A stretch of DNA of 54,026 bases from contig JBBBWG010010556.1 in the NCBI GenBank assembly GCA_037176905.1, forward strand, positions 25,313 through 79,338, read 5' to 3'. This DNA is from Azolla pinnata (Eukaryota; Streptophyta; Polypodiopsida; Salviniales; Salviniaceae). Of the stretch, positions 37,201 to 48,700 are shown one piece after another. Position 1 is the first letter of the stretch. Every line of letters starts with the position of its first letter. The notes under the pieces were generated by a model. The model did no database searches and had not been told where the DNA came from. It saw nothing but the letters and a program-made list of their open reading frames with translations. The position numbers were made by a program, and so were the translations under genes.

Positions 37201-39939
37201 TAAAGCAAGGGTGTCTCATCTTGATTAAGAACCTGAAATTAGAATTCGAAATGGAATTTGTAAATGTAGACCAAAGAATGATAAATCTCAACCGGATGCT
37301 GAACCTGATAGATTGATTACCTGTAATGTGCACACTGAATCCGTAGCAGAAAATATAACCCCAAGAGCTATCAATAGAGAAAGTAGAAAACAGTGGCCCA
37401 GATTTAGCGTTGCGATAACAACTCCAATATTAGATGGAAATGAAAAAATTTGACGTCCTTTCTCACCCATGTAATCTCGAACTTCCAATCCTTCAACACT
37501 GAGGAGTGGAAATATTAGCCTGCAACCTAGAAAAACAATTAGCTCAGTTAAGACGTTATGAAGGGCATCTTGTATAAAATATGCTCTGTTTCCAGGAAAG
37601 TTAGTAAAAATGTTAGATTACGGTAGCTAAACATACCTAAAGCAATGATTGCAAAAGAAATGAATACTCCAGGAATTCCAAAAAGCACAATGGCCGCAAA
37701 ATTTTCAAAAAATCTTTTCTTCTTCACTTGGAACCTGTTATAATACAGAAAAAATATGTTCATCAGGGAAATAAATAAATGATAAGGTCATGTCAGTCAC
37801 CATACTCCTGGAATTTTTGGCCAAAAATGTTCTGGATTTTTTAACAAAAATTTATGAAATAAAGCAATAATATTTGATTGAGGGATCATAGGAATAAGTT
37901 TGTATTACTCCTATGACATCGAAAGACCATACTGAGCACTTGAATGTGATTTCAATCTTATTGCAAATAAAACCTATATACACATGTCTCCTTATAGTAC
38001 CAGATGATGCAACCTATATCGGTACCCCTGATAAACTCTTTAATAGTAACCATTGACAATGGTTCATCATGGATGTGATCTCCAAAACATTGAGTCTAAC
38101 AATGGGTATGACATCCAAAGGGTATCCCAAACACTTGCATGGGTTTTCCTTCCTAATTATGATGGACTCTATATTTGCAGTCAGGACACATTTCTCATTG
38201 GTAATTGATGGCCGTCGTACATCATGGATACCATATTCTACACATAGAGTTGTTACCCTAGGGCTAAGGTTTAGCAAATGGCATAGCTACAGTGGCCTGG
38301 GTAGTAAAGGAACTATGCTTGAGTATAGAGGAATGTTAGTATCACAATTAAATGTGTTACATCCATATGATAAAGAGCACTAGAAATCATCAAATCAAAA
38401 CATGTGGGTGCGATCCCATCTAGCATGGTTCATAAGAAAAGCTCAATAAGAACATTCCACATTCCACATGAGAACATTGCCAGATATAGCCAAAGTCAAA
38501 TAGAAAGACATTTTACTTTACCATGACATAAGATAGCAAATACTTCTGATGCTGGAGACAACCAAATAAATTACAAATTTTTATAGGAAACCAGTTAACG
38601 TCAATTTGCACCCCATAATCAATTTTTAAACTGCACATCAAAGTACAGGAATTTTTTAGGAGAGAGTTTACCCTGCATTGAAGATAATCGGTGGTAACAG
38701 GTAAATGAAGAAAATCTCCTCATCAAACTCTAGAAGGAGGGAGTTGCTACCTTGTGTGCAAAGCAAAACAATGATACCTGTACATAGACCCTTTGTAACA
38801 ACCAGAGAAAATATTAAAGATATAAAAAATAGTAATTAGCATGAAAAACGGGGACACATTAGACAGATTGAACTTCCAAGTTACTCTGAAATGTGCAATT
38901 AGAAGTCATATCAGAAAACTCAGACTCCAGTTTTCTAGAATCAATTACAACAATAAACGCATAAATCAAAATTTGGATTAATAGACAAGAAAGTTTGTAT
39001 GAGAAAACTTTAAAATCAATATTTTGACAAATGTTGTCGCTGGGAAATTAGGATAATTGAACCTCAATACTATATAGTTAATGGGTGAAAGTCCAAAAAT
39101 ATCACACAGAAGGTTAAGAGAAGTATACTGTGCAGCGAGAGAAATGACAGGTATTCTACTGGTCGAAATACAATAGATTCAGAGAACAGGAGAATAGATA
39201 GTTCGTTCTTATATTTAATGAGGGAAAGAATAAACAACCGTAATCTAGATCTGGAATAATTTTAGAAAATTGATGTCTAATTGGACACAGCGGCATGAAA
39301 TGTCTAAATTCGCGAATGTATGAATGTATAGTTTGAAATTGCAGCCATCTAAGCAAAGAGTCATAACACTAAGTAGCCACGATCTATGATTGCTATTATA
39401 CAGAGGATTGGATCAACTGTTCAAGAAAAAACTTCACTCATTCTTTTCTTAGATAGCTAAAACTTAGACACGTTGTCCAACCGGTTGTTGAAAATAGACA
39501 TTGTAACAAATGGCCGGATAAGAGTATAAATCTCAGAAGATGGTTTTCCTCTTACAATGCAGGAGATTACAATCATTTTCTAGCCAGTTGTAGGAAATCA
39601 GATGGAAGAAATGCCAGATTAGGTAATGTAACGCTTGAAATAAAACAATTTTTTCCAAGGCAAGCATCTCATAGGCCCTTTGGAAACGGATAATAATCAG
39701 ATCTATAAATTAACCAATATATAGCATACAGTAAGGGATGACAAATGTACCAGGATTAAGGCCGTAATGGATTCGTTCATCCATTCATTCTCTTCGAGGA
39801 GGTGACCAATGACCATACAGACACACAGGAGGGCCACCATGAGCGTGATGGAAATGACCAGAGTCTCATCTGTGTCACTTGTTGTCTCCCACAATCTCAT
39901 CTTACTGCTTTCCAGAAGAGACACTAGGCTAGACACCAT
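34268..39939 (-). CDS. Vacuolar Na+(K+)/H+ antiporter, NHX1-4 class, complete
   Basis: This is a tonoplast cation/proton exchanger that loads Na+ or K+ into the vacuole. Exons in coding order, high to low: 39939-39751, 38790-38672, 37734-37637, 37526-37467, 37367-37321, 37232-37038, 36944-36898, 36653-36587, 36505-36405, 36329-36228, 36121-35983, 35108-35046, 34963-34892, 34597-34268. All phases join, giving 542 aa (Arabidopsis NHX1 538). The amiloride-binding motif FFIYLLPPI is at residues about 90-98, ATDSVCTLQ precedes exon 6, GEGVVNDATS holds the transport Asn-Asp pair, and WWAGLMRGAVSIALAYNK matches class I NHX proteins. The tail ends with FMRPMFGGRGFVP, typical of vacuolar NHX1-4 rather than endosomal NHX5/6. 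Exons 4 and 5 are split by a 99-nt intron that is itself open and in frame. The start at 39939 fits the family; an in-frame Met 13 codons on is an alternative. No broken motif was seen. Confidence 0.95.
37368..37466 (-). other. 99-nt stop-free intron (exitron-like) in the NHX gene
   Basis: Donor ATGG/GTGAGA and acceptor TTGATAG/CTCTTGG remove 99 nt and give DYMALGVIFSATDSV, which matches the family (DYLAIGAIFAATDSV in Arabidopsis NHX1). If retained, it adds 33 residues with no stop or frameshift, including a run of about 20 hydrophobic residues. Confidence 0.75.
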
Positions 39940-41020
39940 TGTGTCAAACTAAAACGAAGCTAAGCTAGACAGATATGGATAGTAACGATGCTTCTGCCCG
40001 ATTTCTGTCCCCAAAACTCTTCTTTCTCCTTCTCCCAAATTCTTTTTCTTCTTCTTCCTTTTATCAAAATTCCTTTTCTACTTTTGCCAAAGTTCTTCTT
40101 TTGTTCAAAATGTTCTGCTCCTACTGCTTTCTGAGAAATTATTCCAACTCTATGCCAATATTCCTCTCCTACTCTGACTTCTTAAGAAAACATTCTTCCT
40201 CTGCGTCAGAATTCCTCTTCTCTTTCTTACAAACGATTCCTCTTATGTGTCAAGACTCTTCTTTTTTATTAGGAGGCACTCCTATTTTGTCAAGCGTATT
40301 ATTCTTCTTCTTCTTAGATATTTATTCCTCTTCTTTTGTCACATAATTCTTCTTCTTCTTCTTCTTGTTTAGATATTAATTCTCTGCTTCAGTCAAAATT
40401 CTTCGTCTCCTCTCAAACGTAGATGATCAGATATCAATGGAAAGCTATTCTCCTTCAGGACAGTACTCCTTGTTGAGAAGCTTTACACGAAGACTTGGAA
40501 TGTGAATTGGCTATGTAAAGCTTTGACTAAGCATTGTAAGGCGATATAGCTATGAAGCGCTCTACTCATTCAAACGCCTGATTGGTTTAGAGCCAGGTAG
40601 CTATGCAAAGATGTTTCCTCCAGAAAGGGTCCTTCTGCGCTCAGATGATAGCAATGAAATCCGAGAGATCTGATGACAATGTAGAGCTTTCAGACGCTAG
40701 GGAACTTCCTTCTTCAAGATAGCCGGCTTCTGCTTCCATGATGCTCTTTCGTCATCTGCCTCCTTCTTCTTCTTCTTTGGGAGCTTCAATGAGGTTTGAA
40801 AAAATAGAATAGAAAACAAATCGGATAGAGATGGCTATGGAGAAGCTAACTTATGCTTCTGCAGGAGCTTGTCACGAAGCTTGAGAGATTAGGCGGCTAA
40901 TGGAAAGCTAATTTCCTCATATGTCATTCCGTTTACTGGCACGGAAGCTTAAAAAAAAGCAGATGGTAATGGAGAGCTTTCTTCTGCTCCACTTCCTTCA
41001 AAATAAGACTCCTCCTTTCT
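39940..41020. other. NHX upstream region, pyrimidine-rich with degenerate repeats
   Basis: This is probable promoter and leader sequence for the minus-strand NHX gene. The plus strand is TTCTTC-rich from about 40000 to 40400. Further right, degenerate copies of a unit containing AT-GCTATGGAGAAGC or AATGGAGAGCTT, followed by TTCTTCTGC or TTCTTATGCA, appear at about 40829, 40960 and 41128. No gene was seen. Confidence 0.5.
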
Positions 41021-41108
41021 CTTCTTCTTCTTCTTCTTCTCCTCCTCCTCCTCCTCCTCCTCCTCCTCCTCCTCCTCCTCCTGCTCCTTGTTCTTCTTCT
41101 TCTGGAAG
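41021..41108. repeat. (CTT)n/(CTC)n microsatellite
   Basis: A CTT run is followed by a long CTC run (about 41039-41082) and CTT again. It drives poly-Ser/Pro and poly-Gly/Glu open frames that are not genes. Confidence 0.95.
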
Positions 41109-41307
41109 TGTTGATGAAGCTTGAGATATGAGACAGCTATGGAGAAGCGTGCTTCTTATGCAAAATGCTCTCTCTTTGTCGAAAAAACTGATCACCAGGT
41201 GCCGTTCTTTCCTCTATCTGCAGACTTGTCTCTCTTCTTCCTGGGGCGCCATTGAAGAGGCAGCTATGGCGGCTCCGACAAGTTTCTTCTTCAGATCTGA
41301 GAGGCAA

Positions 41308-41400
41308 CAGAAGAAGAAGAAGAAGAAGAAGAAGAAGCAGAAGGAAGAAGGAAGAAGAAGGAAGAAGAAAGAAGGAACGAAAGAAGAAGAGCGAGAAAAT
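41308..41400. repeat. (GAA)n purine tract
   Basis: A GAA/GAAG-rich run creates Lys/Glu-rich spurious frames. Confidence 0.9.
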
Positions 41401-41689
41401 TGCAGGAAGAAAATGTTGGGACGTGAAGGGGAAAAAGAAATCAAAGTCTTTTCAAAGAGAAATACATTGTATTTTGAGGACAATTTAACGCCTGGTTTCA
41501 AGAATCAACATCAGATTAAACGCCAGATCTAATTGATTGATTGATTGATTAAACACCAGATCTAGTTAACTGTGAGTCCGATCGATCTGGGTTTTAACGA
41601 ATCGATCAACGCTCGATTGCTTGATCGATTCGATACCAAATGAACGTATTCATCGATCGATCAGATTCCGGAATCACCAGCTTCCCCCG

Positions 41690-42075
41690 TTGCGATCGAA
41701 TACGGCAAGAAAAATGCGATCGGGATCAATTCGTGGGAAGCCGATTGGGCATCAACTCAGTGCTGGCTGAGTTAATTGGGTGTTAAGTTTTAGCGAAAGA
41801 TGAGATTGTGCGTTAGTTTGTGATTTTCTGATTTCAGTAGGTGTTAAAATGCAATGTTTACTTTCGTCAGGCGTTTTTTTGATACTTCTCCCTTAAAAAG
41901 AACGCCTAACAAAGTTGCAAAATAACATTGTAATGCTTGCTAAAATCAGAAATTGCAAGTTGGCGCCAGACTTAGAAATTAACACCCAGTTAATTCTGTT
42001 AGTTAACGCTAATTGATTTTATTCCTAATCGTTTCCCACTCATTGATCCTAATAGAATCCCTTGCTCTTGTCGAT
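41690..42075. mobile_element. Foldback (MITE-like) element with imperfect inverted arms
   Basis: The left arm (about 41690-41880) and the reverse complement of the right arm (about 41895-42075) align over most of their length. Shared blocks include GGATCAAT, GTGGGAA-CCGATT, TTAA-TGGGTGTTAA, a TGATTTTCTGATTT-like block and, at the centre, AGGCGTT facing AACGCCT near 41873-41909. Arms of about 170 bp with a short loop and no coding capacity suit a non-autonomous foldback or MITE element. The family and target-site duplication were not established. Confidence 0.6.
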
Positions 42076-42164
42076 TAACGGAAGTTAGTAATCTAAAATC
42101 TAGCTAATTGCTCAACATGCTAGTCAATCAATTAATTTGATGCTAATTGAGCTCATGATTAATT

Positions 42165-42300
42165 GATTCGGTGTTAATCACTTAATTGAGCATTGATTCT
42201 TAAAATTAGGCACTGATTTGTGATTTTTGTTTAGTTTTAGCGGGCCTTAAACTGTAGTTTACAATCTAGTTAGGCATTTTGGTGATAATTTTCTCAAAGA
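42165..42300. repeat. Extra left-arm-like copy of the foldback repeat
   Basis: The sequence GGTGTTAATC... TTGTGATTTTTGTTTAG-TTTTAGCGG ... GTTAGGCATTTTGGTGATAATTTTCTC resembles the left arm of the adjacent foldback element in direct orientation. The cluster therefore reads arm, inverted arm, arm. Confidence 0.5.
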
Positions 42301-42559
42301 AAAAACATCATGATTTTCAAAATAAACAAAACCCAATTGTTTTTTTTTTTCATACAGTACTATCAAATTCCGTCAATAATTTGGGTTGAAGTTGAATGTA
42401 ATTTGGTTCGAGAAACCACATTGAGAAGAGTTAGGATAGTGGGTCACGATGAAAAAAAAAATTGGTATATAAATCTTGAGCCTCTTTGCATTAATTTGCA
42501 ATCCGAGGATGTGGGTATATGGATTAAGGCCACTAATAAATAAGACTTCTTTGGGACTC

Positions 42560-43479
42560 GAGAGAATTTACATGGAAGGATCCCTTACACTCTTCGGGTA
42601 AGATCTTGGTTTTTTTCTTCTAGTATTCGATAACGCTTGAATACATACGCAACACACACATACATACATAGATACATACATACGTACGTACATGATTATA
42701 TCCATGGAAGCCATGCATGCATACAATGGGCATAAAACGCGATGCACATAACAAGCATGCATGCATGTAAGCACCACCACATGTGTATGTATGTATGCAT
42801 GTATGTATGGTACACATGTGAGGCATGTGCCTTGGGATACAGAATCCAGAAGATCCACATCTTCCTCTCAAATCCTGACCATATACACATTCGAGGATTT
42901 CGGAGCGATGCCCTTGCTTCTTCATATCTCCAAAAGCCCTGCCCTTCATCAGGAACCTGCTCCAGAAGATTCCAGTTCTGCTTCCGCTGCTGCTGCTTTC
43001 GACATTCGACACAGCTCTTGGCCGCATGCTCAAAGTTGAAGATGAGGTCTGTTGTTTTACCTGCTTTTCCTTACGTGTTGATTCGGAGAAGCCGCCGAAA
43101 AAGAAGAATGCAATGCAGACAGACAACTTGCTGCCATAGTACGAACCATACTTTTGCAAGCTGCAAACGCAATCGAGAATGATTCGAGCATTCGAGATCT
43201 GATAAATCACCAGAAGTATGTTTCGGACCAGAAGGATGATAAATTCAATAACATATTTGAATGCGAAGGAATAACAAATTATTTTTTTTCTAAAAAAGAG
43301 GAAAAAGATTATGATTATGTAAAAAAAAACAAATAGAAAGAACACATTCAAGATTGATAAATCACCAAAAGTATGTTTCAGACCAGGAGAATGGTAAATT
43401 TTTCTTAAAAAAAACACATAACATTCGCAAATGTTTGCAAGCTTACATTTGTGTTTGCAGAACCAGAAGCTTGCGAATG
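42560..43479. other. Intergenic region with TATG-type repeats and a protein-like patch
   Basis: TACA/CATG-rich simple sequence spans about 42650-42810. A minus-strand frame through about 42840-43040 has Ser/Arg/Gly-rich, non-repetitive composition but no recognised domain or convincing exon borders. It could belong with the fragment at 43480-43779, and no gene is claimed. Confidence 0.3.
43195..43405. repeat. Direct duplication of about 52 bp, spaced 157 bp
   Basis: A segment with GATAAATCACCAGAAGTATG, TTTCGGACCAGAAG and ATGATAAATT at about 43198-43248 recurs at about 43355-43405 with a few changes. Confidence 0.8.
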
Positions 43480-43779
43480 TTACGTTCTATGATTGCTGTT
43501 GCTGTTGCTGCCGACGGCAGCAGCACGTACTCGGGGCATCTGCTGAACTGTTTCAGTAACCCGCACAATTCGATCCATCGAATGCTCCTCCTGCTCATCA
43601 CACCTGTCTTCTTCTTTCTTTCTTTCTTTTTTTTGTTTCGATCTCGCATTCATTTCGTCTCGTTTACGTACAGACTCCGCAGACATTCCCCAGGTAGCTT
43701 GCATTAGAATGAATGCCAGATCCTTTCCAGCGAAATTATGCTCCTCGATGGCCCCCACCAATGTGTCTGTGTTTGGCAA
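43480..43779 (-). pseudogene. Unrecognised 99-codon open frame, possible gene fragment
   Basis: The minus-strand frame begins MPNTDTLVGAIEEHNFAGKD and continues through a charged Lys/Glu stretch to TEDRCDEQEE-like and TVQQMPRVR sequence. The composition looks like a protein and is only partly simple repeat (the Lys/Glu part comes from a TTTCTTTC tract). No family was recognised and no partner exons were found. It could be a remnant of a gene captured near the foldback elements. Confidence 0.2.
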
Positions 43780-43836
43780 ACAAATCTCTCACTTTTGTTC
43801 ATAGATGTGGAAAACATGACAGCAGTATCACAACTA

Positions 43837-43838
<2 letters not shown>

Positions 43839-43874
<36 letters not shown>
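43839..43874. repeat. (AT)n microsatellite
   Basis: A perfect TA run of about 36 bp abuts the left end of the second foldback-repeat copy. Confidence 0.95.
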
Positions 43875-43875
<1 letters not shown>

Positions 43876-44065
43876 CACCAAAAGACGCCAAACCAAATTA
43901 TAAATTACATTCAAAATGCCTGATCTCAACCTTATCTTCCACAAAAATAATTAACACCCCATTAATTCCACTAGCATTGATTTTGTTCCCAATCACTTCC
44001 CACCGATTGATCCCAATCGAGTCTCTCGCCCTATTCGATTAACAAAAGTGAGTAATTTTGGAATC
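43875..44065. repeat. Second copy of the foldback right arm
   Basis: The order of blocks matches the right arm at 41895-42075 in the same orientation: GACGCC, AATTAACACCCC-TTAATTC, GATTTTGTTCC-AATC, TTCCCACCGATTGATCC and CGATTAACAAAAGT. Where the other arm would be, there is only the AT microsatellite. Confidence 0.6.
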
Positions 44066-44396
44066 TAATCGGTTGATTAACGTGTTAGTTTGAAGTAATT
44101 GAGCACCCCTACTTGTAGACGAATAATGTCTCCTCGTTTCTTACTTTTCATGAATCCTTTGTTAACTTTCCCTTCTTATATAATTCCCTTTACATATGTC
44201 GCGTTTGACTCTTCAATTTTCCTATTCATTTCACATTACACACTCTTTTACACTAACGATCGGTAACAGAAGTTAATGATGCGAATTACAACACATGAAC
44301 TCGACATCCGAAATAGCATTCGACATAACAAAAATGGAGGGAAGGCAAAGTCATGGCCAACAATCGACTGAATCATTTCAACCTCAATGTTTCGTC

Positions 44397-44420
44397 AACC
44401 CTAAACCCTAAACCCTAAAT
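44397..44420. repeat. Short plant-type telomere-like run
   Basis: Three consecutive CCCTAAA units, the plant telomere heptamer, lie in intergenic DNA. This is too short to imply a chromosome end. Confidence 0.85.
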
Positions 44421-45663
44421 CGCTAGAACAAAGAAGGATGATTATCTTCCTTCCAGTTGTGAAAATGGTTAGCAAATGTATCACCATCTTGCTCGGAAAG
44501 CCTGTTGAGCCGATGCTTTGTAACAACATCATAATAACAATAATCAATCACAATCTACCACCAGAAAGATCTCTATGAAATCCAAGAGAAAAAGTCAAAT
44601 AAGATGAAGATCTCACGACATCATCACTCATAGAAAGATGAAGATCTCACATCGCTCGTGCCAAATTACACGCAAACCACCAAATATGCATCAATATAGA
44701 CTACCTTTCAGCTTCAACTTACCAAAGGATGAAAACCACATTCGGCACTAATCTTTATGAGGGTACATGATAAAATGCCAGTTTGGCTACTCTTAACCAG
44801 ATTTAAAGCAAATTTATGCACGACCAGTCACTCAAACTAGCCAGTGAAGCATATCTTTCTTGCTTACATGAGCAGCCGGAAGTTTTTTTTTTACTCCAAA
44901 TACTTCTTTCAATTCATAAGGCCAACATTTTCCACCATCATACTGAATGTATATGCTCCAACTAGAGAGGAACATAATTTCATGTTCAGAATTTCACTGT
45001 GATAGATAGATACTCCATGTAGTTGAACCGACTATGGTTTTCGGACTTCTTTTATTACTATCCGTTTCCCTGTGTTACACATGTGAACAAAGAAATACAG
45101 TCAAGAAGCTCCACATTCTCACTTTCATGTACATATCATGCCCGTTAAGGCTACAAACTTACGCCCACCATCTGCACAAGTGTTTGATAGTCTTTTGCAA
45201 CAGCACTTGGCCCTGCTTGAATTTATTCCTATACATTATTCCTTCCATCATCGAGATCTTGGTTGTGGTTCAGCCATTCAGCCAAATGTTCTTTCTTCAG
45301 ACACAATGATGGACATGATCTCATTTTAACTGGCAGCATTTCTTTTCCCTGCTCCTGAGTATTTGTGCACAAGCTTGATCTAGTTCCTCACAAGTACCTG
45401 GAAGAAGGTCATAGATTCAATACCCGATAGGCTGTTTGAATTTGACAACATTTTTTGCGCATTGTGTATTAATCTGCATGCGCCTTTTAGCTCAGTAGTG
45501 TACAGATACATAAGTGAAACATTTGTTTGGTAAACTACGTTCATAAACAGGCACTTAGTGACTTATTTTACACTGCAATTCCTGTATGAATTCAACCATA
45601 CTACTACTACATTTCCTTGTAATTTTTACCTATGCGTGTATATACACAGTTCAGACACATACC
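44421..45663. other. Intergenic region downstream of aldehyde oxidase
   Basis: No gene or RNA was recognised. The right part is likely 3' flank of the minus-strand aldehyde oxidase gene. Confidence 0.4.
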
Positions 45664-45716
45664 TGTATATATATACATATACATACATACATACATACAT
45701 ACATACATACACATAT
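45664..45716. repeat. (TACA)n microsatellite
   Basis: A run of TATA then TACATACA repeats lies about 25 bp beyond the aldehyde oxidase stop, probably within its 3' UTR. Confidence 0.9.
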
Positions 45717-45742
45717 ATTATGTACTCTCGGCGAAACCGACC

Positions 45743-48700
45743 TTAGCCTTGTGCAATTTGGTGCTTCAAATATGCTTCGACGCTATCAAACCCACAGAGA
45801 CCTTTGACTTTCTCCATAGACGCTGGGGTATCCAATTCGAAGTACCTCGGCTCCACCCTCTTATCATGACATGCCCAATTCTTGACCCTGTCTTCTCGCG
45901 CCGCTTCTATGGCACGCCGTATCGCCGAGTGAACCGACCCTGCCAGCAGCAATGGAGGTTCTCCACATGCTATACAAATGAACCAATTTGTGTCAGACTA
46001 GAAGAAATGAAGCCCAAGAACAAACACCAACGCTTTTAAATGCCATCGTTAAACTTTCATTTGGTATGATTTCTCTTCTTCTTCTTTTTCTCGTTACCTC
46101 TCTTTAATGTCTTTACCTTTCTTAAAGAGTAATTCATTCTGCCATTAACCTAAGGGCACATGTTCAAACAACGGCTCCATGCTATTACATATTGATGATC
46201 ACTGAGGATTATTTGTTACATGCCTTTCGATGAGAGTATCCGATTACTGTGGGGGGCACCATTGGTGATCTCTACAGAAAACTTCCGAGGTATGTTATCA
46301 AGAGTTGGAGGTTTGTAAGTCCAGGTACTATTAGAAACCACCTCTCCCTTGTCATTCACTTCATATTCCTCGGTCAGAAAGAGACCAATTCCCTGCACAA
46401 ATGCTCCTTCTATCTGCAAAAAGTACACAGCATATTGTTTGTAAGTCTCTAACACCCATTCAATGGCGACTCCCAAAACCACCAGTTTTCTCTGTTAACC
46501 TCCAAGAAGTTTTCTTTTTAGAATTTTTTTGTAATGAAAATTTCTTTCTTCTCAAGAGAAGGAGCTCTCTGAAAAGAGAAATTTTCCACCTGTCCTATAT
46601 CCACTGCTGGATTCAAGCTTCGCCCACAATCATATATAAGATCGGACTTAAGGATAGTTACAGCTCCTGTGAGGACATTCAGTTCAACCTGGAAACCACA
46701 AATCATACACATACTGAAACAGGTATCTAAACAATGAGCATGATGCTAATGCAAATTGTATGCATATTATGTGTGTGTGTGTGTGTGCATGCTGGAAATG
46801 GTGCACTATGAAGACGGAAGAGGACAAATGATATTCACCTCCGTGGCTGCAACACCATAATTAAGGTAGTAACCAGAGATTTTCTCCGGAAACCAATGAA
46901 ACTGAGCCGACAGATCAATTTCTGCAAATTGTGCCTGCATGTCATTGAGAAAGATCAGCTTTTCATGGTTCAAACCTTCTCAGTCTATTGAAAGAGACTC
47001 AATATACATGTATCCACCAGGGAGTGGTAGAGTCTGGATATATGTGAGAAGCTCGAGCTTGATTTGAAGTTTCCAATAAATAATCAAAATGGTTTTCAAG
47101 ACTTAATATAAGTGAAACATAGTTCCCTCTTGGAAAAAGATCCAAGATTAGGAGCCAGCTTCCCTCCTAAATTAGGTTGATACTGAAGCAGAAAAGGGAA
47201 AATTGCCAAAATGATATGCCATCAGAGCATATGGATGAAGAAAATCCTCACTACCTACTCTCACAATGTATATAACAGTATCACACAAAGGTTCTTTCAT
47301 AAAACTAGAAGAGAAACACAAAAATAATCAGAAAAAAGCAGGAAGAATTATTCACGAAAATATGAATAACAAGAATGGGCATTGGGAGCGCAAATAATAA
47401 AACAATCAATAGAGTGACGAGGCAACATGACCAATCAAAGGTACAGAATTCGGGGAAGGCCTAACATCAAAATAGACGGATGAAAAAATGAACAATATAC
47501 AAACCTCATTCAATAGGCCAGACATAGAGCAATACATTCCATTAAGAAAATTAAAGGAGAGAACAGGAACCAAATAGTACCAAATTTACGGAAGGCTGAA
47601 GGGAGAAAGAATCATAAACTAACTGTGCAAAAAAGGCTAGAATGCTGTACAAGACCAACCAACAGATGTCACTGTTGATGGTCATCACCCTGTTTTGATG
47701 ACACCAGTGCCAACCTTGAGATTACCTTCACTCCGGGAACTCCAAAATTCTAATGGATACAAATCATTTATTGAATTACTTCATGGATTACTATTCAGGA
47801 TCCTCCCACCTTAACTTGTGATCATGTCGAAGGACACTGATAGTTTGGCCTAATAATCAGCACAGTTACCAACTAAAAAACTCTCCAACAAATCTTTCGA
47901 GTTGCGTTAAATGTGAATCAGATCACCAGAATTCTGTTTGCAATTCTTGAAATGATGGATGTGGTTGTTCATGGGCATTGAGGGCTGCTTATCCACAAGA
48001 AAGGCAAATCCAAGCAGCTTCCTCTCTTACACTAGCATGGTGATGGTATATCATCCACTTCAGCTGGGTTTCCATTATGTGTATTTGATGATGGACCATT
48101 GACTCCCATTTGAGGGTGTTAGAAATATATTTACATAATAATAAATATTCTCAGTTTTAAAAGGAAAGCGTATTTTCCTACCTAACTGTATGGGTGTAAG
48201 GAGAGTTTTCCTAAGATAGGGGCCACACTTTGCTCAACTAAAATAGGGCAAGCTGCACATAATGAGACTGTAGAACCTTCTGCAAAAACATTGGTTGTTT
48301 GGATGGACCACGAGGTTTTCTAAGATCGAGACCAGACTTCACATAATTCATGCGGGACATAATGACTAATTGTAGGTAGATTTCCTCTAAACCATTTTGC
48401 AAGTACCTTCTGGATGTTTGCTTCAGTAAATACTCATATATGGCATCTCTTTTTACACTTGTGCTATTTTTGGATATCTACTCTAGCATTGTTGGTTAGC
48501 GTTTTTGGATGCAATTAAGCTTGAATACAATTCCTAGGACTAGATTACCAATCCATTGAGAAAAAGCATATAAAGGATTTTTGTTTCATCTCCAGATATA
48601 ACTTTTTCTGTTTGGAACCACTTTCCACGACAGCCCTTGGAACCCATGCAATGAATGCTTCACTGGAACAGCCACAAGTAAATCAATGCACGACATATCT

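Noticed and set aside
40998-41532. Poly-Gly/Glu and Lys/Glu frames
   Set aside because: They are generated by CTC and GAA microsatellites and have no domain.
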